This document shows positions 38,401 to 51,400 of a stretch of 64,000 nt of DNA, in pieces. The notes below the pieces were generated by a model. The model was given only the letters and a program-made list of their open reading frames with translations. It was not told where the DNA came from and ran no database searches. Within the stretch, counting starts at the first letter, position 1, and every line of letters begins with the position of its first letter. The translations under genes were made by a program, and so were the position numbers. Source of the DNA: Ichthyophonus hoferi (taxonomy: Eukaryota; Opisthokonta; Ichthyosporea; Ichthyophonida; Ichthyophonidae). Location: positions 103,403 through 167,402 of the forward strand of contig NAOQ01000083.1 in NCBI GenBank assembly GCA_002751075.1. The letters are read 5' to 3'.

Positions 38401-41400
38401 CTAATATAGAAAGACTACCAGCGGCACTCCTGTGATTGGTCGATAGTTAGTAATCTTGAAACCAATAATAAGATAGAGTTAAACCATTATAATATTTAGT
38501 ACTCTATGTCCCTACATGATATCAACTAGATATTGCGTTTTGTTTGGTTTTGAATTATATGAATCCATAATTATGAAATAGCATGTAAATCTGAATGTGC
38601 GCATAGGTCTGCAACACCAGCACGTGCGTACAATCTTATTGCTTCTTCTAATTATACTTTTTGATAGCAGGGTTCCATTGGCCAGGTATATTCTTTGATT
38701 GGGATATGGACAGTTGTGTATTCAGATTGGCTAAAAGTCATTTTAATTTGAACCAAAATTAACGACATATATATATATATAATCCTGGATAAACAGCTTA
38801 AACATATGTACATTTACAGGTTATAGAACCAGGTAAAACAACAACCATAACACAAATTGAACAAGCAAAACTCTATAAATCTACATACTTGAATCATAAC
38901 GAAAAGTATATGAAAACATATATCTACACGCACATACCTAGATGATAACCAATCATATGCAGCCAACTTATCGGCCAACCGCTTCAGATCATCGATTTTG
39001 TCCCATGATCTACAACACGTGTCGAATAATCGCTCAAATTGTCTATCTCTCTCCTTTCGATCGAAATTGACGTCATCATCACCCTTTTCATTGGATCCCA
39101 TCAGAACACCAGCCGCACCTGCGTCGTCTAACATATCTATCACTATCGTAACTAGTGATCCAATATTAGCATCGGTATTTGATTGGCTCAGTTTAGGTTT
39201 TTGATTTTTTGACTTGGTAGGGCCATTTGATGGTCCATCTTCCTCGTCCTGTAATTGGTGGATAGAAATGATTGGTTAGTAATAGGTAGAAGATGGAAAG
39301 TGATTGGTGATTGCAGAGAGTGCAAAAAGAAAACAATAAAGTATAGAAAATATAGAAAGGTGGAAAAGTCGCCATTGAGAGAGGCTATAAAAGATAGAAC
39401 GGGAAAGAAAAAAGAAGAAAAAACCGAAAGGAAAAGCAGATAGGTTTGAGACAGAAGTATTTGCAAATATATATATATAAATACACATAGTCATAAATTT
39501 ATAAGTATTTATCTATAAAGCTACCCATATATGAGTGGTAGAAGAGAGAGAAATAAGAAAAAAGAGAAAAATTGTTTAGAGGGTCAAGTCTAGGAAGCCT
39601 GACATAAATATAGGTAAGATGCGAGACTACAGTTCGTTTACAATCACATTTAAAGTTGTTTAGATGTAGAAATATCTTCGTATACACCTGCCCATTAATC
39701 TATACACATGCAGATATGGTAGCATGTCCATACTCCGCTATTTAGTTCTATACCTCTATACTATTACATACAGTATTCTCCCATCTAGGTTATTGTATCT
39801 TTTCTCTAAAGAATTGTAAGCTTTTTCATTGTTTTTAATGCTTAAAAAAATTGTGCTTCTCTATGCCAAACAACGCCACATTATACTTTTTTACACTCAT
39901 TAATGTCAACGAATCACATATCACTGTGGTTAATTGCTGAGAAATCGTTATTTTCCTCCTCGCAGAACCAGAAAGGTGCGATTATACCCCCAGAAAGGCC
40001 ACCTATTAACTTAAAATGTAACACAAGAGTGTTCTAGCCCTGCTAATAAAACATCAGCACAACAACAGGGTGAGATAACGGCACACATCTTGACACTAAT
40101 GATACATACAGTAAGTGTTGATAAAAATCAAGGAGATTATGAAGGTAGATGATAGTAAAGCAAACCAAGTAACACCAAGAAAGGAAAGAAAAAGAAAAAT
40201 GTTTTTTTTTTAAAAAAAAAACATTATAAAAAGGAATCACTTCACCTCAAACGCAAAAGCAGATCCATAAGCAGCAAATCGACGAGCCAATCGAAGGTAT
40301 TCCTCCATGGTAAGCACGTGCCCTGCTGCCTTTTGCGAATTATATGTACTTAGGGCGTGGGTGGGACCACCCTTGATATCACTACGTAACCAACCAGTAG
40401 CTAAATGTATGTGTAGGAATAGGTTAGCTAATTAGTTTTCATATATATATTATATTTTGTTTTAAACAAAACATATCCTCTCGAGTCATAAATGTATACA
40501 CATCTAAATTTACATAGCACGGAATAAGTGTAAAGTTTTTATATATTACGTATATATTATGTATATATTACGTATATATTACCCAATTACTCATACCTGT
40601 ACCCATGCAGACATGCACGCATATATGTATGATACGTAATATAATGTAATACACTTAATTAGCTCTCTCTCTCTTTCTCTCTCTCCTACACGTTTGCACC
40701 AGCAGCATATACCCACATCTACTGTGACTCCAATTATTAAGCAGATTATTACTTACTCGTCCATAGACATGCAAATAAAAACACAACCACCTCAATATGT
40801 TTACACATATACACCTTCATTTACATTAAAATACAGCACATGAATGGTTGTGATAATCTCCCTGATCTAGACTGTGTAAAGTTTCTATAGCTGTCTAAAT
40901 GACCATGAAGTTTAACAAATACGACTAAGTACTGTCAGTTAATAATTAATTAATTAATTAATTAATTAAATCATGTTTATAATTTATATATAACCTACCC
41001 AGTTTCATATAGGACCGTGACTCCAAGTCAACACTATTATCTAGGGCTGTCTGATATACAAACTGTGCTTCTTCCATCTTACAGCAATTGGTGTAGGTTT
41101 CAATCACAATGTGATAGTGGGTACTGGTAGGCAGTAAGTGAGGTTGAGGTTCTATGAGCTCCCCCAGACCATCGCCCAGTGGATATTTGTCATGACATTC
41201 TGATTCGCTGGATAACAAGTTATGAAGGTTCGGGCGCTGGCCAATGCCCAGTTTCTGCATCACAGAGAGGACTTGGCCGGCTTCATCGTACCATTTCTTC
41301 TTACGACCTTATTGGGTGAGAGGTTTTTTGAGATGAATACGATTGGATAATAATCTGGTAGGATATCATACAACATGAGAGTATTGGAAGGTGAGATTAG

Positions 41401-44400
41401 TAATACACCAATAATAAGGACAATCATGTGAGAGTTGCTTGACAATGATTGGATAATATAAAGCTCTTTGCCCGCTTGGATTGGACAACGTTATTTACAA
41501 ATGTAAATCCAAGAGTGTCATTCGCCTGTCCGGTAGAATAAAAATACAAGTTCAACCACTTTCACTTTTGGCAATTTATGTTGTTGTTATAGGTAAAAAA
41601 GCTGCAAATCAAACACTTCATGAAACTAATTGTGAAATAATTCTGAATCATTCCTACCAATGACTAAAATTAGAATCAATTGCTATTTCGCCCCTCCAAT
41701 TAAACAGGAAGTATGATATTATACCACCCAGAGCGGCCCCTCTCATTTGTTTTCTCTTGAGCACAATACACTATTACCTTCTCTACTACTGTCACTGCAA
41801 GGCCATACAATCTATATATATACACCAATCATCTCTTTGTACCATTGGATGTGAGACCTAGGGGTCTGTACCCATATTAAACAAAATGTCAACAAGCATT
41901 ATTATTAGAACTGTCACGTTTTGACTTAGTAGTTTAAATGCAAATTTACCCGTTTTATGATATAATAATAAATATATAATCGTCCATTTCAGATCGTTTT
42001 TTTTTTTTTCCTCGTCAGTCAGAGAAGGGTGAAACAGCGTTTAATAAGCGATAAACCCCATTTGTCCATCAATTATGGAAACAGCATAATTTCATACTTA
42101 TAAACTACAACAGTATAATTTTCTATATGAAAAAAAAAAAAAGCGAAAAGAAGACTTGCACAGACATGGAGAGAATACATGATATATAGTCCTAATTGTC
42201 ACTTCATTTCATAACACAATATAACGTATTCCCTTCCTAACCTATACTCTCTAAAGGCACAGAAACCTTACGGTACAAGGAAAGGAGAATTATAACATGC
42301 TTATACATACACAGATTGAGTAGATCGGTAAATTCATGATGCGTCACTTCACCCCTCTCGTCATTCCCATCATTAAACACTCGTTGGCAGATATTCTCCA
42401 GCCCTGATTGGACGATGGATGATTTTATTTGCTTCCCAATGACCGGTGATATAGATTTAGCTAATGGATTTCGTAGATTCTTAGCCAACCATTTCCTTCG
42501 CCTTTCTACTTCAGCAAAGGTTGCTGTTGGATTGGAGCGATGACATTGGTTGAGAGCATCCTCAACAACCTATTAAAAAAAGGAAGATGGTTGCTATGAT
42601 GAGGAATTAATTAAATTAGGATTATTTTTTGATCACAAAATCAGTCATTTTTCATTTGAAACGTCTCGCAATTTAAAGGCTTTAAAAGTAAAGTTTATAA
42701 TTACGCTAGAATTTTTGTACTATTTAGTGAGCAATCAATTTGGACTTTCTTCTTTGTTTCACTCAGTCCGAATCGGTCCGAATCAAGACATGGAATCATT
42801 TCTACCAAAAAAAAGCCATAGTTATAGTTAATGGCACCAAGATATATGAAAAATAATATTGGGAATGGATAATTTTCTATTGTTCATCATAAAGGCCCAT
42901 TATTCTGTTTATATATATATATATAAAATAACCTCAATCATCCTCCAATCACTGAAAAGTTATCACTGATAAATCTCTGGCTTATATATTGCACCAATGA
43001 CGGTAGACCATTCTACTAAATGTAGAATTTGGGTTTTCTCTCTCTCTTAAACCTTTTGAAGTAATTTAAATTAAAAATTAAAAAAAGCCAACACATTTAA
43101 ATACCCGGTAGGTACTATAGAATAAATATTACAATAAAGGAAATGAATATTGCAGATAGGGCTGGAGCATTTTAAATTCTGCTATTTTACATTTAAATTT
43201 GGTAGATTATACTTTATGGCTTAGTATAGAAATAATAACAAACCTAATCCAGATTCAACGTAGATTAGCAACAGTATTACACTTGCAAACAGAAACTGTG
43301 TTATTATACATTATACCCTCACTTCCCCAACCCTCCGGCCGGTGAAATATTCCTTAAAAAGGCAAACAAAAATGTTCTAGCCCTGATAATACACGAATAA
43401 ACAATGCAACACCTACTAGTAATGCTTCGGGTGATAGACTTTGGCCAATCAAATCTTTTAAAGCCACGCTAGACATATCCTTGTCTACCAATGCGGTCAG
43501 CTTGATCCAAGACATTACAGTCTCCAGATTGGGGGAAAGACCACGGGAGAGTAACTGATGGGATATGATTGCACCTATGAATGTATGTGTATGTAGTTAT
43601 ATCTCCGCACCTACTGCCAATATATATACACATATATATATACATGTATATCGTTACAGCTGCATATATGTGAATAATGACGCTTCTATATCATTATATG
43701 TAACTGTGCATTCAGGTGTAAAAGCAAGGATTAAGCAGTAAGGAATGCCTTCATATGCACCAACATAAAATACTTATCCTATTGCAAAACGTATATAAAA
43801 CCAGAGGTTAGTCATTATAGATGTAATGTGTAAGTAAGAATATGACCATGAATACAAATATATAGATATGCCTAAGAAATGGAGTTAGAACATATATGCG
43901 CATAATTACAAAGGGATGAAAGTATATGCACACATAAACATAGGTCATGTATGTATACTAAAATATATAATAATTATATATATATATATATTATTTGCAT
44001 ACCACTGGCAAAATCCTGGGCCAATGCTGCCGCTTCAAGTAGTGCGTTGTATGTTGCCAATTCTGGAAGCACCCCATGTGATGTCATCTCTGATACTACC
44101 TGCTGGGCCCTGTCCTTTCAAACAAGGGTTGCTTCAGTTATATATATATATATATATATACCGATAAGGAGATCCAATCGCATAATAACAGGTAATAATA
44201 ATCATAATATAGTTCAATGTATGCCTATAAGGTTGGAAATGTACGTCATCCTATTGGAGGGAATCGCAGACAAGCACTTAACACATACCATCTTATAATT
44301 AATTAATTGATTAATTAAAAAGTTAATTAAACTCCACAACTTGCATAACGGCTCGTAAAACAATAGGAGAACATATATAGGGTTGTGACAGGATATTCTG

Positions 44401-47312
44401 TGCAGGACTATAACAGTATTATGCTATACTCTCTCTCTCCCCTGATGAATGGGAAATTACAATAACCTGTGATTAAACACCAATAATATGTGACTAATTA
44501 GTGTAAGTAAAGCGCAATGTTCTTACAAGTACTACAACGTACAACAAAAAAAGGGTAGGCGGTCATAAAAACATGCTTTGACAACCCAAAGTAGTAAAAG
44601 AAAGACCTTCATAATATTGGAATAAAAGCGTCTTAATCTAACATGATATCTCACACTCCTGGTCCAAAGCAACAAAGAAAAAACATTACAAATCACATCT
44701 ACACATATATAATGGCTACGATATACCTACCTGACTAGATCGCGCCTAAATACACCATATCCACGGACCAATGCGGTGTAAGTAACAACATTAGGGACAA
44801 TCTTATTGGCCAACAGCGTGTTGTAAACCTCCTCTGCCTCCTTATATTTATGCATAGCAAAAAAGACACTAATCATAATGGTATACGTATATACCCCAGG
44901 GATGTATCCGTGAAGTAACAGTGAATGATAAGCATCTACCGCTCCTTGCATGTCGTTATTTTTAAAGCAGATAGCTAATAGGGTACTAAACCCATAGGGG
45001 GGTCGAATATGAGGTAGGCAGAGGGGGGGATCCTGAGGGTTGGGAATTAATCCTTCCAGTGATTGGCCTGTGTGTAGCCGATGCATGCAGTCGGCTATCT
45101 GTAATGATATAAGAGATGAATTTATTTATTTGTTTTTTCAATTATTACTGGAAATGGTAATACAAATGGTTATTAAACTTGGTCAATATCTCAAGAAACC
45201 ATTTTTCCTTGGTCAAACTAAACCTGAAACATTCAGAGATATACCGCATTCTGTGCAATACCAATCAATAGAAGAAATAACACAAGTATTTGATTGATTA
45301 TAATGAGCGAGATCAACAGTTTAGTTAAATAAATATATATATATATATATATGTATAACAATCCAACCAAGTGCGCCATTTAAAATTAATTAGATCACGA
45401 TAAAGATTAATCTAGACAATGACGAATGAATAGACCATATCGTGTATAAGGTATGGAAAAACCCATAAAAAAACCACCACAATTTAGTGTAATGTTTTAG
45501 TATCTATATGCATATGAGTGCAACTAATACTACTATATCACTATAATACTATAATACTATATTCCTATGTCATTATTATACCACATTACTGAACTATTAG
45601 ATTACTATATTAATAATAACCATCATCTGTCACCATTTCATCCGGCTTTCAGAAGAAACGGACTAGATAGACTGTATACGCGGGGTTGGATTATGGGATA
45701 ATGTTCCTCAAGCATTAAATATTATTGGCTAAATGTCATGAATACGGATTCGTAAAGTATTCTCTGATGCCGTACAGATAAAGTACACAGATAAATCTAG
45801 ATACAATATGGACTCATAATGTGCATACAGAATATATAAAGATAATGAAAAAGAATGATAATCCAAAAAGAAAACAAAAACAAAAACAGTAACAGTCTTG
45901 TACAATTAAATCTAGAAAACAAAAACCAGGATGCAAATAATAATATAAAAATTACCATCATTTATCCAAAATAGGTGATCAGAAAAATAGATATATATGT
46001 GTGTGTAATTTGGTACATATCACCCCTACAAGTATTTATGCACATATACACAATATCAAAATCAGGGCCGGAGCGTTTCTTCACTTTAAGAATTTTTGAA
46101 ATATGTTTTTCACTGCTTTTTGTTTTCTTGTAAATTAGGCTTTTATTAGTTAGAGAAAGGGTCAAGTTATGCTTTTTAATGAGACAATAGCAAATAAGTT
46201 GTAGATTAATTAGATCAATTGTATTAATCTATCCATTTGAGTTTAATAACCGGTTAATCACTTTTCATACCTATCCAAAACCTATAAACACGTAGTAATG
46301 GACTACTGATAAGGGAAACATTGTTTTGCAAACCAAACAAACTGAAATGTTGCATTATTATCCAAGGTGTGTATTTATGTATAGGTTGTACATATGTATG
46401 ATGGCTGTATTAAATTGTATTATATTACATTATATTGTCTTATACTACATTATATAATATGCATGAATGTGCGTCTATCCATAAATGCATTTGCTATAGT
46501 TTTTATATTAGTAGACAGATGAATATCGAGAAATATATATGTTGTTTTTAATGTTGTTATCAGACTTTATTGTACTATATATATATATATATATGTAGGC
46601 TTGTATAGTAGAGTCATGTAATGCTATACATCTATGCATGTATATATGAAGTATTTTTTAAGTATGTGGGTTTGTATGCCATATTTACATTGTATGCATG
46701 TTTGCATGTAAGTTAAGGAACATATAAATACATATATGCAAATATTTTTATTATGTCAGTTTTTGTATATAAAAATATTCATCCGGAGCTATTTAACGAT
46801 AGTTAATGTGCGCATGATAGTATGCACATATACATGATATTATAATCATATGTATTACAAAATGATAGGATGTATGTATATATAATAGTACGTATAATAG
46901 TAAATATGTAGGCATATATACGTAATAAGATATAAATATATGACGCACATGTCGATATATGTATGACCTTTATTGATCAATTTCCTACCACAGTTTCATC
47001 TTTTAACTGTTTTATTTAGCCTTCAAGTGTACAGATATACTTACTATATTTAAACATAACTATGTATACGCCAATGATGCTAATCCAAAGGAACACCTTG
47101 TATTGATAATCAGTACGTGACAGTTCTTACAACCACCAAACATACAAAACATCAAAGCATGTGGCATAATACTCGCATGTATACCATACCTTTGCGGCTA
47201 AAGGTATATCTGCATGATTTCCCGCACGCCACATTAACTTAAGAAAGTCGTGCGTGGTAGCCTTGTTTGGTTGCGTAACAGCAAGCGGGATAAGATCGAT
47301 AAGATCATTCAT
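28886..47312 (-). CDS. PPR protein fused to a DEDDy 3'-5' exonuclease
   Basis: Likely an RNA 3'-5' exonuclease guided by an RNA-binding PPR array. Exons: 47312-47190, 45098-44731, 44109-44003, 43574-43417, 42569-42311, 41307-40999, 40400-40246, 39248-38938, 38429-38272, 37889-37734, 37050-36955, 36750-36668, 35561-35378, 34001-33637, 32952-32860, 32666-32538, 32325-32270, 31113-30990, 30693-30567, 29906-29824, 29059-28886. All 20 junctions keep phase; total 1205 residues. About seven PPR motifs fill roughly residues 20-440 (VYTYTIMISVFF..., LATYNALLEAAA..., LLNLCRKKKWYDEAGQVL). A helical middle follows. The C-terminus is EXD3/Mut-7-like with all catalytic residues: motif I AIDTEW (D1030, E1032), motif II KIGWNINGD (D1090), motif III YAATD (Y1164, D1168), plus NWDCRPL. 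An in-frame stop precedes the start ATG. No obvious mitochondrial presequence. An assembly gap lies in the intron before exon 13. Two genes read as one is possible but less likely given phase continuity. Confidence 0.82.
32380..32482. repeat. Intronic CA/TA microsatellite
   Basis: Mixed ACAC, ATAC and TATA repeats lie in the intron between exons 16 and 17 of the PPR-exonuclease gene, directly between the Asp/Ser-rich linker exon and the exon with catalytic motif I. Confidence 0.7.
35533..35650. repeat. Direct repeat, left copy at a gap
   Basis: These 118 bases, ending exactly at the first N, are identical to 36254-36371 on the other side of the gap. The repeat contains the first part of exon 13 of the PPR-exonuclease gene and its splice acceptor. 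The identity and the position at the gap edge suggest an assembly artefact, though a tandem duplication is possible. Confidence 0.9.
35651..36249. other. Assembly gap (599 N)
   Basis: A run of N inside the intron between exons 12 and 13 of the PPR-exonuclease gene. Confidence 0.99.
36254..36371. repeat. Direct repeat, right copy at a gap
   Basis: Second copy of 35533-35650. It repeats the start of exon 13 and the intron bases upstream of it, and the exon part is cut off by the gap a few bases below 36254. Confidence 0.9.
38042..38240. repeat. ATATTACATT decamer repeat in an intron
   Basis: A TA run followed by about 190 bases of ATATTACATT and close variants, in the intron just below exon 9 of the PPR-exonuclease gene. 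Confidence 0.85.
45530..45620. repeat. Imperfect ACTATA-type repeat in intron 1
   Basis: ACTATAATACTATA-type units, similar to the tract at 720-930, within the 2.1-kb first intron of the PPR-exonuclease gene. Confidence 0.55.
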
Positions 47313-48498
47313 GTTGGTAGGTTTTTATTTGCTTGCTATCTTATGTGCGATTAAAATCAACAACGATATACGCAAGGGAAGCATACAGTTGTAGCTAGAA
47401 TAATGTATTTATTACGACATAAAATTTTGCGCTGATATTATTATTTGTATATTAGCAGCTTAATATGTATATATATTATATGTCTCCACACACACATTCA
47501 TCCCACTACATATATAACAATATCAATTGAGTTATATACATGGAAGTCCAATATATGTCATTGTTGATTTTGTGTTTGTGTTTTTACTGATTATCCGTTA
47601 TTAATCATTTCCTTATTTTAAAATTTATGGTGTCAGTGTTTCCATTGGGGCGCTTTGTTGAATTTTAAAAGTTTTAATGGGAATAAATGGTTTTACTTTT
47701 TTTAAGGTGCTAGAATATGTCTGCGTTGTATTCGAAACATTATATTTACATCTTTTTAATATATATTCCCATATTTATGGGCTTTTATGAACGTCATTAA
47801 AATCATGTATAATCTATTTCCAATTATGATGAATCACGATCTTGGCTTATTTCCTTGGCTCATAGCATAAAAAATGTTCTATTGCACATTATTGAAAAGG
47901 AAAATCTTAAGATACTTTACGTCAGAAATATTCTAGCCATACGCATACTAACTACCAGTTATTGGTCGAATAAACGAGGTGGTTAGTAGAGGTTTCAATT
48001 TGCTAAATGTTACGATGTGTTTTACACCAGCTTTTACCTAATAAATTTTAAACTATGGCTTTAATTTTAAATTATTATAGTAGTATATTTCTTACTCTTA
48101 TTGATTATTTCCTTAAGCAATATATAGCATAAAATAAGATCAGTAATGAAGCGTAGTCACCAACACCGTAGTGAAGGTAAAAAAGCCGGCGCCAAAAATA
48201 CAGCCTGTTTGATTAAAGAATTTCAGCTAATCAAATAATCCAGCTTGCTTTAATATTTTAATATTTTAATATAACCCAATTATATTAGTGTAAATTATTT
48301 TAAATAAATCATTAAAATAATTGGTTTGGTCCACGTGAAGCGATTGAACGAACGTGTACATAGTCTAAGTACCTGGGCAATTATTGAGCCGTGTGTAACG
48401 AACCATAGCCAATTCCCTACTATTATTATTGCCGGTTTGCCTATATTCTGTTACTCCATTGTTCTGTGTAAAAAGATCTTTTTTAACTATTCACCATC
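47313..48498. promoter_or_regulatory. Divergent upstream region of two RNA-binding genes
   Basis: About 1.2 kb separates the start codons of the minus-strand PPR-exonuclease gene and the plus-strand FUBP/KHSRP-like gene, so both promoters must lie here. A GC-rich GCCGGCGCCAAAAA block at 48186-48198 contains GGCGCCAAA, the inverse of the E2F-type consensus TTTSSCGC, about 300 bases before the FUBP start. No other motif is convincing. Confidence 0.45.
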
Positions 48499-51400
48499 AT
48501 GTCAACTGAGGAATCTGTCACAGAGGTAAGGTTTTGTTCTGTGTCTTTTTTTATTTTTTTTATATAGCTAACTACGAATTCTACGAAATGCTGACTTATA
48601 ATAGCTTTATCACATATATAGCATGCTATTGAGAAAAACACATTTATATACACAGTTGCACTTTTCCTATATATATATAGTTAATGCATATAACAAGCGT
48701 GAGAGTGGTGGTTTGTCAGCCTTATTTTAATTACTTACAGCAACTTATCATTGAACGAGTTCTTTTCTTTTTCACTACCCACATTCTTATTCATTGTTAT
48801 ATTTTTCTTCCAATCTGGAGTCTAAAAGCAGCGATTTAGTATCACTCTAGCACTTGGATATGTTAGAACAAATCTTTTATTTGTTGGTGAGAAAACTTGA
48901 TAACTAGGCATTGATATGCTATGTTGAATATATATATATATATGAAGGTATTGACGATATATTGCTTTGACAAAACACTGCATAGAAACAGTATCCAATT
49001 ATTAAGATTTTCAAGGTTAAATTTACGGGAAATGCTGGCTTTACCTATAAAAAACTTGTTATTTACCTTAAATGAGACCGAGTTTAGTTGAAAAGTACCA
49101 ATATACTGCTAGGTCGCAATTTGGCATTTGAAAGTTTTTTTGATTTGTGGAATTGTAAGATGCTTATTCATCTTTATTTAGCAATATGATAACTTGAGGT
49201 CCAGCTTCCATAGTATTAGCGTGTCTGACCTGTGTAGAAAACTTGTGTAATATAGAATTATTGATATATATATATGTGGTATAATGCAATTCAGATAGGA
49301 TATGTAGAAAACGACGCTCCCACTCTAGACTCCTTTAGTATCCTTACCTTTTAGATGATCTTTACAGAAGACTGCTGCTGTCTCTCAAGAAGAAACAGTT
49401 TCCGTTCCTTCTACTGAGGAGGCACCTGCTGTAGTTGAGGAAAACATGGTTGTTGAATCTGACGAAATCACCCCAGTGGAAGAAACATCTGCTCCCCTTG
49501 ATAATAAGGATGAGACATCTGTGATCACTGAGGAGAATCCGGTGCAGACAGAGAGTGATGTCACTACTTCAGAGACAGTCAACACTGAAGATGGTAGGGT
49601 TACAGATGCTTATTAACGCCATGTTCCTATTGTACATGGCATGTACGCATACATATATCTACCTATTTGCATCTGTGCCTGCATGCAGACGTGTACTTAT
49701 TCAGACAAACACGCTCATACATATATAATATATAATTTCATTTTTTCTTTTTTCTTTTCTTTTGGAAACTCAAATCTGAATTGCTTATTATATAGGCAGA
49801 CACTACACGTCAGTAGAGAGTTGTGTACCTCACATCATAGAGACCTGAAATAATGTATATATTATTCTTTTTAGCAGGCAGTGTAAAGCGCACACGCTCA
49901 GAAGATGAGCAACCAACCAATGAGGAACCAGCTGCAAAGAAGGCCAACACAAGGTAAACATTTTATTTCTTCTTTACCCAATTATTATTTTTCTTGAGGC
50001 TCGTTGCCATGCTTTTATATGTACAAATTATCCAAATGAACAAAATAAAAGTTTTATTTAAAATAATTTTAAAAGGTTTAACATGTATCACTGATTGGAC
50101 TGCGTCCGGGAGACTGGCATATATATATTTAAAAGGCGGGAAAGCACGAGAAGTATGTAGTTGTGCTAAGAAAAAAGGGAATGATAGATCAATGAATTAT
50201 TGAGAAAAAAGATGATACAAAGAAAAAATCCGAGAAGGAATGGGGATAGAAAGTAAGGTAGAATGTGCGTGCAATTAACGAAGTTATTAGAGGATATTGT
50301 TGCAATAAATACATAGCCATGCATTGAAAATGGAGTAGTTAAAGAAATATATAAACATGAACAGAGAAAGATAATGGAAACATAATAGACAAGAGAAAGA
50401 TTTAGAAAGTCATTAAGATACCTAATACAAGCCTGGTGAGATAAATATTAAACGGGATATAAACTTTATACCACAACGTTCATTGGAAGGTGTGGTCGTA
50501 AATGTATTAGGATAATGTAAGATCTTGAATTCTAAAAAAAAAAGTTCAGAACCGAAAACACACATATATATATATATATATGAACTGACTTAATGTTTAT
50601 AGTGAGGATACTGTTGATGGTACGACTGAAGGAGCCGAATCCTTTAAGAATATCGAAGTCTCTAGCAACCTTGGTATGTTCTGTTTATTTATTTTAGGAA
50701 TATAATCATGCATGATAAATGCATCTTGGTACGCAGCTGTGTTTATATATTTTTTGTTTTACACTATCTTAAGAACAATTGTTTTTGGGGCTCCTTTTCT
50801 GGCCCTACCTACACTGATAGGAAGGGTGTTCTGTGGTAGTTATGAGTTATGGCATCCAACTGGTTAGGAGTTAGAGACCCCTTAAGAAAACCTCTCCTGT
50901 CCCTGCAGTAGTCATCAGAAACTTGTAGAAAGTAAACAACTTTACCCCAATGATAAGAGAGTGTAATCCGTCTATTTAATCGCAATTCATCTTTGCATTA
51001 TTTGTCTTTAGCGATGCCACTATTTTTTTTCTCGTAATTTATTTGCGCTTTTGTTTATTTTTATGTGATTCCTTAGGTGGCTATCTGAACCTTTTTATTT
51101 TTTTATTTTTTTATTTTTTTAAAAAAAGACATGTGTGTATTCTTGTATTTATCCGTTGGTTGGTTTATTAATTTAGTTTTTGTGTATAGCATCATTGTAG
51201 TAAAGAGTAAAGGGATGTATTGTATAATAACGTGTAAGTTGTCTATCTTGTCAACGGTAGCGTGTTCCCTATTTACTACCATTGCATATTACATATGATA
51301 TAAATCAAGGGTATCAAAACTGTCAGTTAAGTGCCAGCATGGCTTATAGAAGGTATGTTGTTCTTAAAGAAAAATACAATATTAATTTACCAGTGTGATA

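Noticed and set aside
43916-44298. Two plus-strand open frames overlapping near 44.0-44.2 kb
   Set aside because: They are shadows of the third PPR exon on the minus strand and of adjacent TA repeats.
30000-45000. Apparent abundance of ATTGG/CCAAT pentamers in introns
   Set aside because: No count against expectation was possible and no consistent position relative to splice sites was seen.
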